From positions 1,736,001 to 1,800,000 of the forward strand of contig OZ245010.1 of assembly GCA_965223735.1 (NCBI GenBank): a DNA stretch of 64,000 nucleotides, written 5' to 3'. Source of the DNA: CAYFZO01 sp965223735 (lineage in GTDB: Bacteria; Pseudomonadota; Gammaproteobacteria; Poriferisulfidales; Oxydemutatoraceae). The notes under the pieces are model-generated. The model did not search any database and was not told the origin of the DNA. It saw nothing but the letters and a program-made list of their open reading frames with translations. A program made the translations under genes and the position numbers. Positions 7,269 through 16,773 of the stretch are shown here, one piece after another; within the stretch, counting starts at the first letter, position 1, and each line of letters starts with the position of its first letter.

Positions 7269-8255
7269 TCACGTTGCGTGGCGGTACAGGTTGTCGGCGA
7301 GGCGGCCGGCCTGCACGACGGCGGCGCGGAGGCTGGCGGCGGATGCGCGTCCGGTGCCCGCGAGATCAAAAGCGGTGCCGTGATCCACTGAGGTGCGTAC
7401 AAAAGGCAGGCCGAGCGTGATGTTCACGGTGTTGCCGAAGCCGGCGTGCTTGATCACCGGCAGTCCCTGGTCGTGGTACATCGCGACGACGGCGTCGCAG
7501 TCGGTCAATTGTCGCGGCGTGAACGCGGTGTCGGCGGGCAACGGCCCGTTCAGGTTCATCGTCGCGGACAGTTGGTCGAGCACCGGGCGAATGATCTGCG
7601 TCTCTTCGTGCCCGAGATGACCGTCTTCGCCGGCGTGAGGGTTGAGTCCGCACACCGCGATGCGCGGTTCATCGATGCCGAACATTCGCCGCATAGCCTG
7701 ATCGACGACGCGCAATGTCCGTTCGAGGCGCGCGCACGTCAGCGCCTGCGCGACGGCGCTCAACGGCAGGTGTGTTGTCGCCAGTGCGACGCGCAGCGTT
7801 TCGCAGACGAGCATCATCACCGTGTCGCAGCCGCAGGCATCGGCGAGATATTCGGTGTGGCCGGAGAAAGCAATGCCCGCCTGATTGATCACGGCCTTGT
7901 TGACCGGTGCGGTGACCAGCGCATCGTAAGCACCGTCGCGACAGCCTGCGATACCTGCGTCAATCTGTGCCAGCACGTAGCGCGCGTTATGCGGGTCGGC
8001 GCGGCCGGCGGCGGCGGGCGCGTCCGCCGTGACCTGCGCCAGTTGCAGGGGATTGGGCGTTGCGGACGACTCCATAGGCAACTCCTCTGGGCTGATTTTG
8101 CTTCCCAGCAGTTCAGCGCGTTCGGCCAGCACCTGGCGGTCGCCTATCAGGACCAATTGATCGACGAGATGTTCTTTAGTCTGGTCGGCGCCGAGCGCCA
8201 GCGCAATATCGGGGCCGATACCGGCGGGGTCGCCCGTTGTGACGGCAACTTTCAT
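7269..8255 (-). CDS. pdxA: 4-hydroxythreonine-4-phosphate dehydrogenase
   Basis: PdxA oxidises 4-phosphohydroxy-L-threonine with NAD in pyridoxal 5'-phosphate synthesis. The protein is 328 aa, typical for the family. Motifs are TTGDPAGIGPD (6-16), FSGHTEYLADA (metal-binding His region), GLNPHAGEDG and the C-terminal MYHDQGLPVIKHAGF. It lies between surA and ksgA as in other gammaproteobacteria, but the normally short gaps are enlarged by repeat arrays on both sides (6388-7165 and 8264-8790). The sequence 7166-7268 shows no feature. Confidence 0.96.
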   Translation of the reverse strand: MKVAVTTGDPAGIGPDIALALGADQTKEHLVDQLVLIGDRQVLAERAELLGSKISPEELPMESSATPNPLQLAQVTADAPAAAGRADPHNARYVLAQIDAGIAGCRDGAYDALVTAPVNKAVINQAGIAFSGHTEYLADACGCDTVMMLVCETLRVALATTHLPLSAVAQALTCARLERTLRVVDQAMRRMFGIDEPRIAVCGLNPHAGEDGHLGHEETQIIRPVLDQLSATMNLNGPLPADTAFTPRQLTDCDAVVAMYHDQGLPVIKHAGFGNTVNITLGLPFVRTSVDHGTAFDLAGTGRASAASLRAAVVQAGRLADNLYRHAT

Positions 8256-8263
8256 CGGCGTTG

Positions 8264-8790
8264 CAGCAACGGTGTTCCAGCAACCAGGCGGGTGTTCAAA
8301 AGACAGGCGAGGTCATGCGGTTTCCGGGATGACCACGCGGCGCGGGAATGACCCGCAGCGGAACTTGCGGAGGGACCAGTGAGCAGCGGTGTTCCAGCAG
8401 CCAGGCGGGTGTTCAAAAGACAGGCGGGGTCATGCGCTTTCCGGGATGGCCACGCGGCGCGGGAATGACCCGCAGCGGAACTTGCGGAGGGGTCAGTGAG
8501 CAACGGTGTTCCAGCAACCAGGCGGGTGTTCAAAAGACAGGCGGGATCGTGCGCTTTCCGGGATGGCCACGCAGCGCGGGAATGACCCGCAGCGGAACTT
8601 GCGGAGGGGCCAGTGAGCAGCGGTGTTCCAGCAGCCAGGCGGGTGTTCAAAAGACAGGCGGGATCGTGCGCTTTCCGGGATGGCCACGCGGCGCGGGAAT
8701 GACCCGCAGCGGAACTTGCGGAGGGGTCAGTGGGTGGCGGCAGCATTTTCGCAACAAGGCAGGCGCTCAAACAGCGCGTGATCAGATCCT
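8264..8790. repeat. 117-bp tandem array between pdxA and surA
   Basis: The marker GGTGTTCCAG occurs at 8271, 8388, 8505 and 8622, an exact 117-bp period, with a diverged fifth partial copy near 8736-8775. Because 117 is divisible by 3, long repeat-containing open frames arise on both strands. The unit contains ATTCCCGCG/CGCGGGAAT-type segments similar to the short palindromic repeats widespread in proteobacterial spacers. No gene is called here. The last bases overlap the surA stop. Confidence 0.9.
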
Positions 8791-10245
8791 GATCTCGACT
8801 CGGCGCTCTTCCCGGAGCTTCAACAACCACAACCGCGTCTCCTCATCCGACTTTCTCTTCCTGATTTCCGCGATCGCCTGTCGGTGTATGGTGTCGTCGC
8901 CGATGTCGTGCTCGCGCGTGTCGAGGACTTCCAGAAGATGCCAGCCGAAGGACGACTTGAATGGGCCGACGATGTCGCCTTTCCCGTGCGCCCGTGCGAC
9001 CGCTTCGGCAAATTCGGGTACGTAGTTGCCCGGACTCGACCAGCCCAGATCGCCGCCCTTCATCGAACTCAGCGGATCCTGCGAGTATCTGCACGCAAAG
9101 TCTTCAAAGTCGGCGCCGTTTTGAAGCTGGCGTTTGATCTTCATAAGTTTGCGCCGTACTTTGTCGTCGTCGTCGATCGGGTTGGTCTGTATCAGTATAT
9201 GGCGCACGTGATGCTGCAATTGCATCATCTCCGGGCTGCCGCTGCGACTCGCCAGCAGTTGGAACAGGTGCAGCCCGTCGCGGTTGGAGATCACCGGGCT
9301 GGTGGGGGTGTCGCGTAGCGCCTTGAGGCGCCGGCGCACCGGGGCGGGCAGGTTTTCGGCGCGACGCCAGTCGAGATCCTTGACCTGATAGCGCAGTTGC
9401 GTGCGGCCGTCGGCTGCCGCGGCACGCCACAGCCGGGCGAAGCGCTTGCGCAAGTCGATCAGCGAGGAGAACGAGTCGTTGCGCAGTTGCCGCCGCACCC
9501 GCATGAGGCGTGTTCTCGCCGCGGCGGACTTGTCGGCGGATTCCTGCGGCGGCACCCGAAGGTGCACGACATGGTACTCGGCGTTGCGTCGGCGGTTTTC
9601 ATCGAGCATCAGCACGTTTTCTATTTCCTGCTCGCTGACTTCAATCCGATTGATCACTTCGCGCTGTATCAGCTGCCGGATGGTCAGTTCGTCGCGTATT
9701 TTCCGGTTGACCTCCTCAAAGCTGCGGTCATCTCTTTCAATCTGCCGTTTGAATTCAGCCAGGCTCATGTTATTGCGCTTCGCCATCTCTTCCACCGCGC
9801 GGCTGAGCGTGATGTCGTCGATGACGATGCCGAGCCGCTTGGCTTCCTGCAATTGCAGTTGCTGGATGACCATTTGTTGCAGCACTTGCGCAGTGAGCGT
9901 GCGTTCGTCGGGTAGTTCGCGGTTCTGTTGCGCCAGCGCCGCTTTCGCGCGCCGGATGTTTTGTCTGAGTTGGCGTTCAGTGATGGTCTTGTTTTCGACG
10001 ACGGCGACGATGCGGTCGAGTCCCATCGGTTGCGCCGGCGCCGACGCCGGCATCAGTATGGTCGCCGCCATTGCGGCCGCGGCGCCCGCTGCAGCGATGC
10101 GGGATTGGGCGTTGCCGGGCCGACGGATCGCCCGACGACGTAGCCTGGTGCCCGTCGCGGTAATCCGCAGTCGGGTGGCGCACGGCGGGCGTGGTGCAGG
10201 CGTCGGCCTGTCTGCCCGGTTTGCTCGTCCGTTGGCGGAGGTCAT
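8782..10245 (-). CDS. surA: Periplasmic peptidyl-prolyl isomerase SurA
   Basis: SurA chaperones outer-membrane proteins, including LptD encoded just upstream. The ATG at 10245 overlaps the lptD stop as ATGA, matching the pyrC-rnt and rnt-lptD junctions, so I prefer it to the ATG at 10269; it gives 487 aa. The N-terminus is unusually long and Arg-rich before a signal-like stretch (IAAAGAAAAMAATILMPASAPAQ) and mature start MGLDRIVAVVEN. The SurA N-domain follows (ITERQLRQNI), then a degenerate first parvulin domain, and a canonical second one (VRHILIQT, YSQDPLSSMKGGDLGW, GPFKSSFGWHLLEV). Confidence 0.94.
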   Translation of the reverse strand: MTSANGRANRADRPTPAPRPPCATRLRITATGTRLRRRAIRRPGNAQSRIAAAGAAAAMAATILMPASAPAQPMGLDRIVAVVENKTITERQLRQNIRRAKAALAQQNRELPDERTLTAQVLQQMVIQQLQLQEAKRLGIVIDDITLSRAVEEMAKRNNMSLAEFKRQIERDDRSFEEVNRKIRDELTIRQLIQREVINRIEVSEQEIENVLMLDENRRRNAEYHVVHLRVPPQESADKSAAARTRLMRVRRQLRNDSFSSLIDLRKRFARLWRAAAADGRTQLRYQVKDLDWRRAENLPAPVRRRLKALRDTPTSPVISNRDGLHLFQLLASRSGSPEMMQLQHHVRHILIQTNPIDDDDKVRRKLMKIKRQLQNGADFEDFACRYSQDPLSSMKGGDLGWSSPGNYVPEFAEAVARAHGKGDIVGPFKSSFGWHLLEVLDTREHDIGDDTIHRQAIAEIRKRKSDEETRLWLLKLREERRVEIRI

Positions 10246-12293
10246 CGTTTGCGGTAATCCGATATCCATTTTTCAATCAGGCCGCTGCCGGTGTTAGTGC
10301 CCAGTGTGGCCAGCCCGCGCAGGCTGAACTCTATGCCGATCCTCGTATTGTAGTCGAGCGAGCCGTTGGCGATGGACTTGTCAGCGCCGTCGATGTCGCT
10401 CAGCAGGCGTTGTCCCGCCAGACGCAAACTCCAGCAGCAGGTGTCGTAGCGCAGGCCGGTCATAACGCCGATGTCTTCGTTCTCCCGCAGGTCGTAGCGC
10501 CAGCCGCCGAACCAGCGCCAGCGCGTGCCCAGCGGCAGGTGGAAACCGATCTCGCTCTGACTGAAGCCTTCGTCGCCGCGCCGGTAGCGGTTCGACAAGC
10601 TGATGATCTTGTTGTTGCCCGCGTTCAGCGACAGGCGCACGGCGTGGCGTGCCGGCAACTCCCTTTCGGTGTCCCAGATCAGCGACGAGGTGAATTTCAG
10701 TTTCTCGTTCAGGTTCAGCGCGAACTCTGAGGTCAGGTTCGAGTAGTCGTAGCGGTTGGTGCTGAGGTCTTCGTCGGGCAGGCCGACGTCGCGGTTTCGG
10801 AAATAACTCGTGTGCCCGACGCTGAAGCGCAGTGCTTCCCGGCCGCTGCGCGCGTGGATCAGGCGGCTGCTCAGTGCGAGCGTCAGTTGGTCGGCGTCGC
10901 CGACCCGGTCGGCGCCGTTGAAGCGGTTTTCCTCAAACAGTTGCGAGAAGCGGAACTCGGACGCGCCGGTGTCAAATACCGGGAAGTCGCTTTGATCTCT
11001 GCGCGGCACGTGGAGGTAGAAAAGTTCGGGTTCAATCGTGTGCCGGTAGCGCTGTTGGTGGATGTTCTTTTCAAAGACCAGGCCGGTACGCAGGCTGAAC
11101 CACGGCAGCGTGCGGCTTTCGTCTGGGCGGCGGTCGAGGGTGTAGTCGGTGTGGCGCAGGGCGACGCTCGGTGTGAAGTGAAAGCCAGGGCGGCGGTACG
11201 GCCAGCGCAGCGTGATCTCACTGTCGAGACGTTCACCTTCGGCGGTCTCCGACATGTCGGGCGCGTCGTATTTGCGGTTGAAGTCGGTCCATTCGGTGCG
11301 CAGGCCGAGGTCGAGGTTCAGGTGGGGGGAATACAGATTCTTCGACAGCGCTACGCTCGGGTGCCTTTCGTACAGCCGGGTTTCGCGCCGGGCGTCGTTG
11401 TCGGTGCGCTGGAAGTTTTCGGCGGCGAGGTTCAGGTGCCAACCGCGCCACACGTAGTCGGCGAGGATTTTGCTGTTGAGGTAGTTTTCGTCGATCAGGT
11501 CGAAAGAACTGCTCAGGTCTTCAATATAGTCGCTGTCCGAGACTTTTTGAAGATGCAGTTGCACACGTAGTTTGTCGCCGGCTCTGGTCTGATGTCGCAG
11601 CGAATACGAGTAGCGTTCGTCGTCGCCGTTATTGTCGTAGTCGTTGTCGCTGAGCCAATCGCCTTTGAGTGTGCCTTCGCTGAAGCGTCTCAGATAGCGG
11701 TACTTGCCCGCGAACTGCACACCGCGTTTACTCAGGAACCGCGGTTCGAGAGTGACGTCGTGGTTGGGTGCGAGGTTGAAATAATAAGGAAAGGCGAGTT
11801 CCGCGCCGGTTTCGCTGCTTTCGCCGATCTCGGGCGTGAGGAAGCCCGACTTGCGCCGGTTCTCGAGCGAGACATGGTAGCGCGGCAGGTACAGCAGTGG
11901 CGTGTTGCCGACGACGAGCCATGCGTTTTTGGCGGTGCCGGTGTTGGTTTTGCGGTCGAGCGTGAAACGGTCGGCGGACAGGAACCAGGCTGGCTTTTTC
12001 GTGTCGCAGTTGGTGTAGCGCACGTTGCCGCTGGCCTGTACGCGCCGGGCGTTCGGGTCGTAGTCTATGCGTTCGGCGCGAAGGCGGTTGTCGTTCTGTC
12101 TGAATTGCGCTGCGCCCGACAGGCGCGAGCGTCCGTTGATGCGCGCCACAAAATGGTCCGCCGACGCTTCAATCGCGTCGGCCCCCGCCGTTTCGGAGGC
12201 ATCCCGCAACGGGCACAACTCGGCTGCGGGCAGGGTCGAGGCGGCCGCGAGCAGCACCGTCGCAGTCAGCGGTCTGAGCGTCGGCGTCTTCAT
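10242..12293 (-). CDS. lptD: LPS-assembly outer membrane protein LptD
   Basis: LptD is the outer-membrane beta-barrel that, with LptE, inserts lipopolysaccharide into the outer leaflet. Using the ATG at 12293, which overlaps the rnt stop as ATGA, gives 683 aa with a signal peptide (TATVLLAAASTLPAAE). An OstA-type N-domain contains YDPNARRVQASGNVRY. The barrel region includes SGFLTPEIG and PYYFNLAPNHDVTLEPRF. Cysteines at the mature N-terminus (ELCPL), in YTNCD and the adjacent pair DTCCW near the C-terminus correspond to the disulfide-forming Cys of E. coli LptD. It is somewhat shorter than E. coli LptD (784 aa). Confidence 0.95.
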   Translation of the reverse strand: MKTPTLRPLTATVLLAAASTLPAAELCPLRDASETAGADAIEASADHFVARINGRSRLSGAAQFRQNDNRLRAERIDYDPNARRVQASGNVRYTNCDTKKPAWFLSADRFTLDRKTNTGTAKNAWLVVGNTPLLYLPRYHVSLENRRKSGFLTPEIGESSETGAELAFPYYFNLAPNHDVTLEPRFLSKRGVQFAGKYRYLRRFSEGTLKGDWLSDNDYDNNGDDERYSYSLRHQTRAGDKLRVQLHLQKVSDSDYIEDLSSSFDLIDENYLNSKILADYVWRGWHLNLAAENFQRTDNDARRETRLYERHPSVALSKNLYSPHLNLDLGLRTEWTDFNRKYDAPDMSETAEGERLDSEITLRWPYRRPGFHFTPSVALRHTDYTLDRRPDESRTLPWFSLRTGLVFEKNIHQQRYRHTIEPELFYLHVPRRDQSDFPVFDTGASEFRFSQLFEENRFNGADRVGDADQLTLALSSRLIHARSGREALRFSVGHTSYFRNRDVGLPDEDLSTNRYDYSNLTSEFALNLNEKLKFTSSLIWDTERELPARHAVRLSLNAGNNKIISLSNRYRRGDEGFSQSEIGFHLPLGTRWRWFGGWRYDLRENEDIGVMTGLRYDTCCWSLRLAGQRLLSDIDGADKSIANGSLDYNTRIGIEFSLRGLATLGTNTGSGLIEKWISDYRKR

Positions 12294-12892
12294 GGCTGGC
12301 TGTGATCGAGTTGCCGCCAGCGGTTGAAGACGTTGCACAGGATGCGTGCGGTGATGTCGGCGTCATACGCCGCCGAGTGCGCTTTGTCGCTGTCCCATTT
12401 GATGCCGATGGCTTCGGCGATTTTTGACAGCACTGTCTGTCCGTGAGCCAGCGCCCCCAGTGTGACCGTGTCGATGTTGCTGAAAGCGTGGAACGGGTTG
12501 TTCTTGAGGTGGTTGCGACTGACCGCGGCGTTGAGGAACTTCAGGTCAAACGCGGCGTTGTGGCCGACGAGGATCGCGCGGTTGCATTCATGTTTCTTGA
12601 GCGCGTCGTGCACTTGCGCGAACAGCATATTGAACACTTCCTTTTCCGGTTGTGCGTCGCGCGCGACGTCGAACGGATCAATGCAGTTGACCTTGAGCGA
12701 GGACTCCTCCATGTTCGCGCCCAAAAAAGGCTCGACCGCCCAGCACACGCTGCTTTTCGGGTACAGTAGCCGTTGCCGGTCAATGTCGATGAACACCGCC
12801 GCTATTTCGAGCAGCGCGTCGGTGTTTTCGTTCAGGCCGCCGGTTTCGACATCTACAACCACCGGCAGGAAGCCGCGGAAGTAGTTTTTCAT
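12290..12892 (-). CDS. rnt: Ribonuclease T
   Basis: RNase T is a DEDD-family 3'-5' exoribonuclease that trims tRNA and other stable RNA ends. The protein is 200 aa. The exonuclease signature is visible: DVETGG (14-19), GHNAAFDLKFLN in the middle, and HSAAYDADITA near the C-terminus, with His and Asp of the DEDDh type. It is embedded in a tight operon: pyrC stop/rnt start and rnt stop/lptD start both overlap by 4 bp. Confidence 0.93.
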   Translation of the reverse strand: MKNYFRGFLPVVVDVETGGLNENTDALLEIAAVFIDIDRQRLLYPKSSVCWAVEPFLGANMEESSLKVNCIDPFDVARDAQPEKEVFNMLFAQVHDALKKHECNRAILVGHNAAFDLKFLNAAVSRNHLKNNPFHAFSNIDTVTLGALAHGQTVLSKIAEAIGIKWDSDKAHSAAYDADITARILCNVFNRWRQLDHSQP

Positions 12893-13971
12893 TGTGCCAC
12901 CGGTGCGTTTCGTGCAGACACCTGCCAGGTGATGGTGTCGCCGGCGCGAAACGGCACGACGCGCAGGCCGCCGGTCTCAACCGCCGTTTCAAACGCCGGG
13001 GGCACGCACCACGGACGTTTGATTAACGTCACGCGTTCTTGGTTTTGCGCGACGCCGTAAAACGCGGCGCCGTTGATACTGGTAAACGCTTCAAGCCGGT
13101 CGAGCGTACCGGCTTGCTCGAAGATCTCGGTATAGGTTTCCAGTGCTGCCGGCGCGTTGAAGACCCCTGCGCAGCCGTGGTCGCAGTGTTTGCTTTCAAG
13201 CGGGTGCGGCGCCGAGTCGGTGCCGGCAAAGAAGCAGGCGTCGCCGCTGGTCGCCGCCCCGATCAGCGCCGCGCGGTCGCTTTCGCGCTGCGCCAGCGGC
13301 AGGCAGTGGCGGTGTGGGCGCAGGCCGCCGTCAAACAGCGCGTTGCGGTTGTACAGCAGGTGATGCGGTGTGATCGTTGCGCCGGTGTTGTCGGTTGCGC
13401 GCACGAAGTCCACCGCTTCGCGCGTGGTAATGTGTTCCAGAACGATCCTGAGTTCCGGAAAATGCGCTCGCAACGGCGCGAGCGTCGTTTCGATGAATGT
13501 TCTTTCGCGGTCGTAAAAGTCAATTGCAGGTTCGGTGCTTTCGCCGTGCAGCAGCAGCGGCAGTCCGCGTTTTTGCATTTCTTCAAACGCCGGATACAGG
13601 CCTTTGACGTCGCCGACGCCGTGTTCGGCGCCGGTCGTTGCGTTCTTCGGATACAGTTTCGCGCCGAAGACCGCGCCGTAGGCGCCGGCGTCGGGTTTGG
13701 CGTCGGCGATGACCGCGGGCGTCGTCGCGTCGGTCAGAAACAGCGTCGTCAGCGGTTCAAAGCCGCCATCCGCCGCCGCGGCGAGGTCCGCGCGGTAGCG
13801 CGAACACAGCGTCGCATCGGTGAGCGGCACTGTGAGATTGGGCATCGCGATAGCGCGCGCGAACACGCGCGTAGTGTGAGGCAGGACAAAACGCATCATT
13901 TCGCCTTCCCTGAAATGCGCGTGCCAGTCGTCGGGGCGGATGATGTTCAGGCTGTCTGACGCTTCGTTCAA
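12889..13971 (-). CDS. pyrC: Dihydroorotase (class II)
   Basis: PyrC cyclises N-carbamoyl-aspartate to dihydroorotate in pyrimidine synthesis. The protein is 360 aa. It shows the metal-binding DDWHAHFREG near residues 14-23, AKLYPKNATTGAEHG with the lysine that becomes carboxylated, LLLHGE and LEHITTREAV His ligands, and GTDSAPHPLESK with the catalytic Asp. It is first in the pyrC-rnt-lptD-surA run and is divergent from argG, with 65 bp between the start codons. Confidence 0.96.
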   Translation of the reverse strand: MNEASDSLNIIRPDDWHAHFREGEMMRFVLPHTTRVFARAIAMPNLTVPLTDATLCSRYRADLAAAADGGFEPLTTLFLTDATTPAVIADAKPDAGAYGAVFGAKLYPKNATTGAEHGVGDVKGLYPAFEEMQKRGLPLLLHGESTEPAIDFYDRERTFIETTLAPLRAHFPELRIVLEHITTREAVDFVRATDNTGATITPHHLLYNRNALFDGGLRPHRHCLPLAQRESDRAALIGAATSGDACFFAGTDSAPHPLESKHCDHGCAGVFNAPAALETYTEIFEQAGTLDRLEAFTSINGAAFYGVAQNQERVTLIKRPWCVPPAFETAVETGGLRVVPFRAGDTITWQVSARNAPVAQ

Positions 13972-14036
13972 TGCCTTTATTTTATTTCAGGCGGTTTTCT
14001 GCCATCATATCACAAGGCACGGTCGTTATTTCCACC

Positions 14037-15254
14037 ATGAACAGTATCGACAAAGTTGTTCTCGCCTATTCCGGCGGGCTGGACACCTCAATCATTCTTA
14101 AGTGGTTGCAGACCGCTTACGAGTGTGAAGTGTGCACTTTCACCGCCGACATCGGTCAGGGGGAGGACGACGCGCCGGTACGGGAGAAGGCGCAGACGCT
14201 TGGTGCGTGCGAAGTTGTCATTGAAGACCTGCACGAGGAGTTTGCGCGCGATTTTGTCTTTCCGATGTTTCGCGCGAACGCGCTGTACGAGGGCGAATAT
14301 CTGCTCGGTACCGCGATCGCACGGCCGTTGATCGCAAAGCGTCTGGTCGAGGTCGCCGCCGAGGTCGGCGCCGACGCCGTGGCGCACGGCGCAACCGGCA
14401 AGGGCAATGACCAGGTGCGGTTTGAACTCGGCGCGTATGCGCTCAACCCCGGCATCAAGGTCATTGCGCCGTGGCGCGAATGGGACCTGAATTCGCGCTC
14501 GGCGCTGATGGCGTACGCGAAGGAGCACGGCATTGAGGTTGAGAAGAGCGCCGACGGCGGTTCGCCTTATTCGATGGACGCGAATCTGTTGCATGTCTCC
14601 TACGAGGGCGGTGTGCTCGAGGACCCATGGGTGCCCGCCGATGAGGCGATGTGGTTGCGTACAGTTTCGCCCGAGGCCGCACCCGACGAGGTGGCGTATG
14701 TGGAGCTTGATTTTGACGGCGGCGATGCGGTCGCGATCGACGGTGAGGCGCTGTTGCCGGCGGCGCTGCTCGAGGCGCTGAACGCGCTCGCGGGACGTCA
14801 CGGCATCGGGCGCGCCGACATTGTTGAGAACCGCTACGTCGGCGTCAAGTCGCGGGGTTGCTACGAAACGCCGGGTGGCACGGTGCTCGCGAAAGCGCAC
14901 CGGGCGATGGAATCACTGACGCTCGACCGCGAGGCGCAGCACCTTAAGGATGAGTTGATGCCGCGTTACGCGGCGCTCATTTATAACGGTTACTGGTGGA
15001 GCGGCGAGCGCAGGATGTTGCAGACCCTGATTGATCAAAGCCAGCAGTTCGTCACTGGCACGGTGCGGCTTAAGCTATATAAAGGTATAGTGTCGGTCGT
15101 CGGACGGCGTTCGCCGAACGCGCTGTACGACCGGAAGATCTCGACTTTTGAGGCCGATGAAGGCGCCTACGACCAGTCCGACGCGACAGGATTTATCAAA
15201 CTGAACGCATTGCGCCTGAAACTTGCGGCGGGGCGCAACGACAAAGTAGAATAG
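14037..15254 (+). CDS. argG: Argininosuccinate synthase
   Basis: ArgG joins citrulline and aspartate with ATP to make argininosuccinate. The ATG at 14037 gives 405 aa, the usual length; an in-frame ATG at 13971 would add 22 atypical residues overlapping the pyrC start. Motifs are the PP-loop AYSGGLDTS (10-18), ARPLIAKR, GATGKGNDQVRFE and YSMDANLLH. The Shine-Dalgarno signal is weak. mlaA follows 26 bp downstream. Confidence 0.96.
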   Translation: MNSIDKVVLAYSGGLDTSIILKWLQTAYECEVCTFTADIGQGEDDAPVREKAQTLGACEVVIEDLHEEFARDFVFPMFRANALYEGEYLLGTAIARPLIAKRLVEVAAEVGADAVAHGATGKGNDQVRFELGAYALNPGIKVIAPWREWDLNSRSALMAYAKEHGIEVEKSADGGSPYSMDANLLHVSYEGGVLEDPWVPADEAMWLRTVSPEAAPDEVAYVELDFDGGDAVAIDGEALLPAALLEALNALAGRHGIGRADIVENRYVGVKSRGCYETPGGTVLAKAHRAMESLTLDREAQHLKDELMPRYAALIYNGYWWSGERRMLQTLIDQSQQFVTGTVRLKLYKGIVSVVGRRSPNALYDRKISTFEADEGAYDQSDATGFIKLNALRLKLAAGRNDKVE

Positions 15255-15280
15255 GCCACCCGAAAAAGAGGCGACTAGAT

Positions 15281-16039
15281 ATGACATACAGAGGCGGCAC
15301 AATCACCGGCGGCGGGATGAGGTTACGTATCGTTGTGATGTGCCTGTCGCTGTCGCTGTTGAGCGGCTGCGCGGTGAAGCAGGCGTTCAATGGCGAGCCG
15401 CGCGATCCGTGGGAGGGTTACAACCGCCACGTGTTCGCTTTCAACGAAGGCGTTGATGTCGTGGTGCTGAAGCCGGTGGCGTCGGCCTACCACAAGTTGT
15501 TGCCGGGATTCGCCAGGCGCGGCGTTGCCAACGCTTTTTCCAACCTCGAAGACCTGCCGAGCGCGCTGAACAATCTGCTACAGGGTGATTTTGCGGGCAG
15601 CGGCAGCGACGTCCTGCGGTTCTTGATTAACTCGACGCTCGGCGTTTTTGGCCTGTTTGATCCCGCGACCGCCATGGGGCTGACTAAGCAGCAGGAGGAC
15701 TTCGGGCAAACGCTCGGCGTTTGGGGTGTCGGACCGGGGCCCTATTTCATGCTGCCGTTGCTCGGCCCGAGCACGGTGCGCGATTTTCCCGGCAGAGTGG
15801 TGGATTTTCTGATCTATCCGGTGAACCTGATTGACAACCGCGACGTGCGTACGGCTTTGCAGGCGACGGAGGTTGTCAGCGCCCGCGCGGGTTTTCTCGA
15901 GCAGGGAAAGATCCTGCGCGAGTTGTCGCCGGATTTCTATCAGCAGCTCAGGAACTTTTACCTGAACCGCCGCGGGCATTTGATCAGGGACGGGGCGGAC
16001 GGGGTGGACGAGGATCTATATAAGGAGGTCATTGAATAG
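15281..16039 (+). CDS. mlaA: Outer-membrane phospholipid-asymmetry lipoprotein MlaA (VacJ)
   Basis: MlaA removes mislocalised phospholipid from the outer leaflet with the Mla pathway. The protein is 252 aa with a lipoprotein signal ending in LLSGC. Family motifs are DPWEGYNRHVFAFNE, FSNLEDLPSALNNLLQG, FGLFDPATAMGL, EDFGQTLGVWGVGPGPYFMLPLLGPS. An AGAGG about 9 bases upstream supports the start at 15281; an ATG at 15317 would shorten the signal n-region. It ends 6 bp before folE. No other mla genes are in the window. Confidence 0.94.
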   Translation: MTYRGGTITGGGMRLRIVVMCLSLSLLSGCAVKQAFNGEPRDPWEGYNRHVFAFNEGVDVVVLKPVASAYHKLLPGFARRGVANAFSNLEDLPSALNNLLQGDFAGSGSDVLRFLINSTLGVFGLFDPATAMGLTKQQEDFGQTLGVWGVGPGPYFMLPLLGPSTVRDFPGRVVDFLIYPVNLIDNRDVRTALQATEVVSARAGFLEQGKILRELSPDFYQQLRNFYLNRRGHLIRDGADGVDEDLYKEVIE

Positions 16040-16045
16040 GCCGCC

Positions 16046-16660
<615 letters not shown>

Positions 16661-16773
16661 CCGGCTGCCTGATTTGAACCCGATACGATCAGTCGACGTC
16701 GGACTGGTCGGCAAACGATTGACGTACCGGGAGCTCGCCCGGGGTGCCTGAACCCCTGACCGGAGACAAGATC

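Noticed and set aside
8252..8830. Repeat-containing open frame of 192 codons (minus) and a similar one on the plus strand as real genes
   Set aside because: Both arise from the 117-bp array, whose length is a multiple of 3; they overlap surA, have no recognisable domain and are open on both strands at once.
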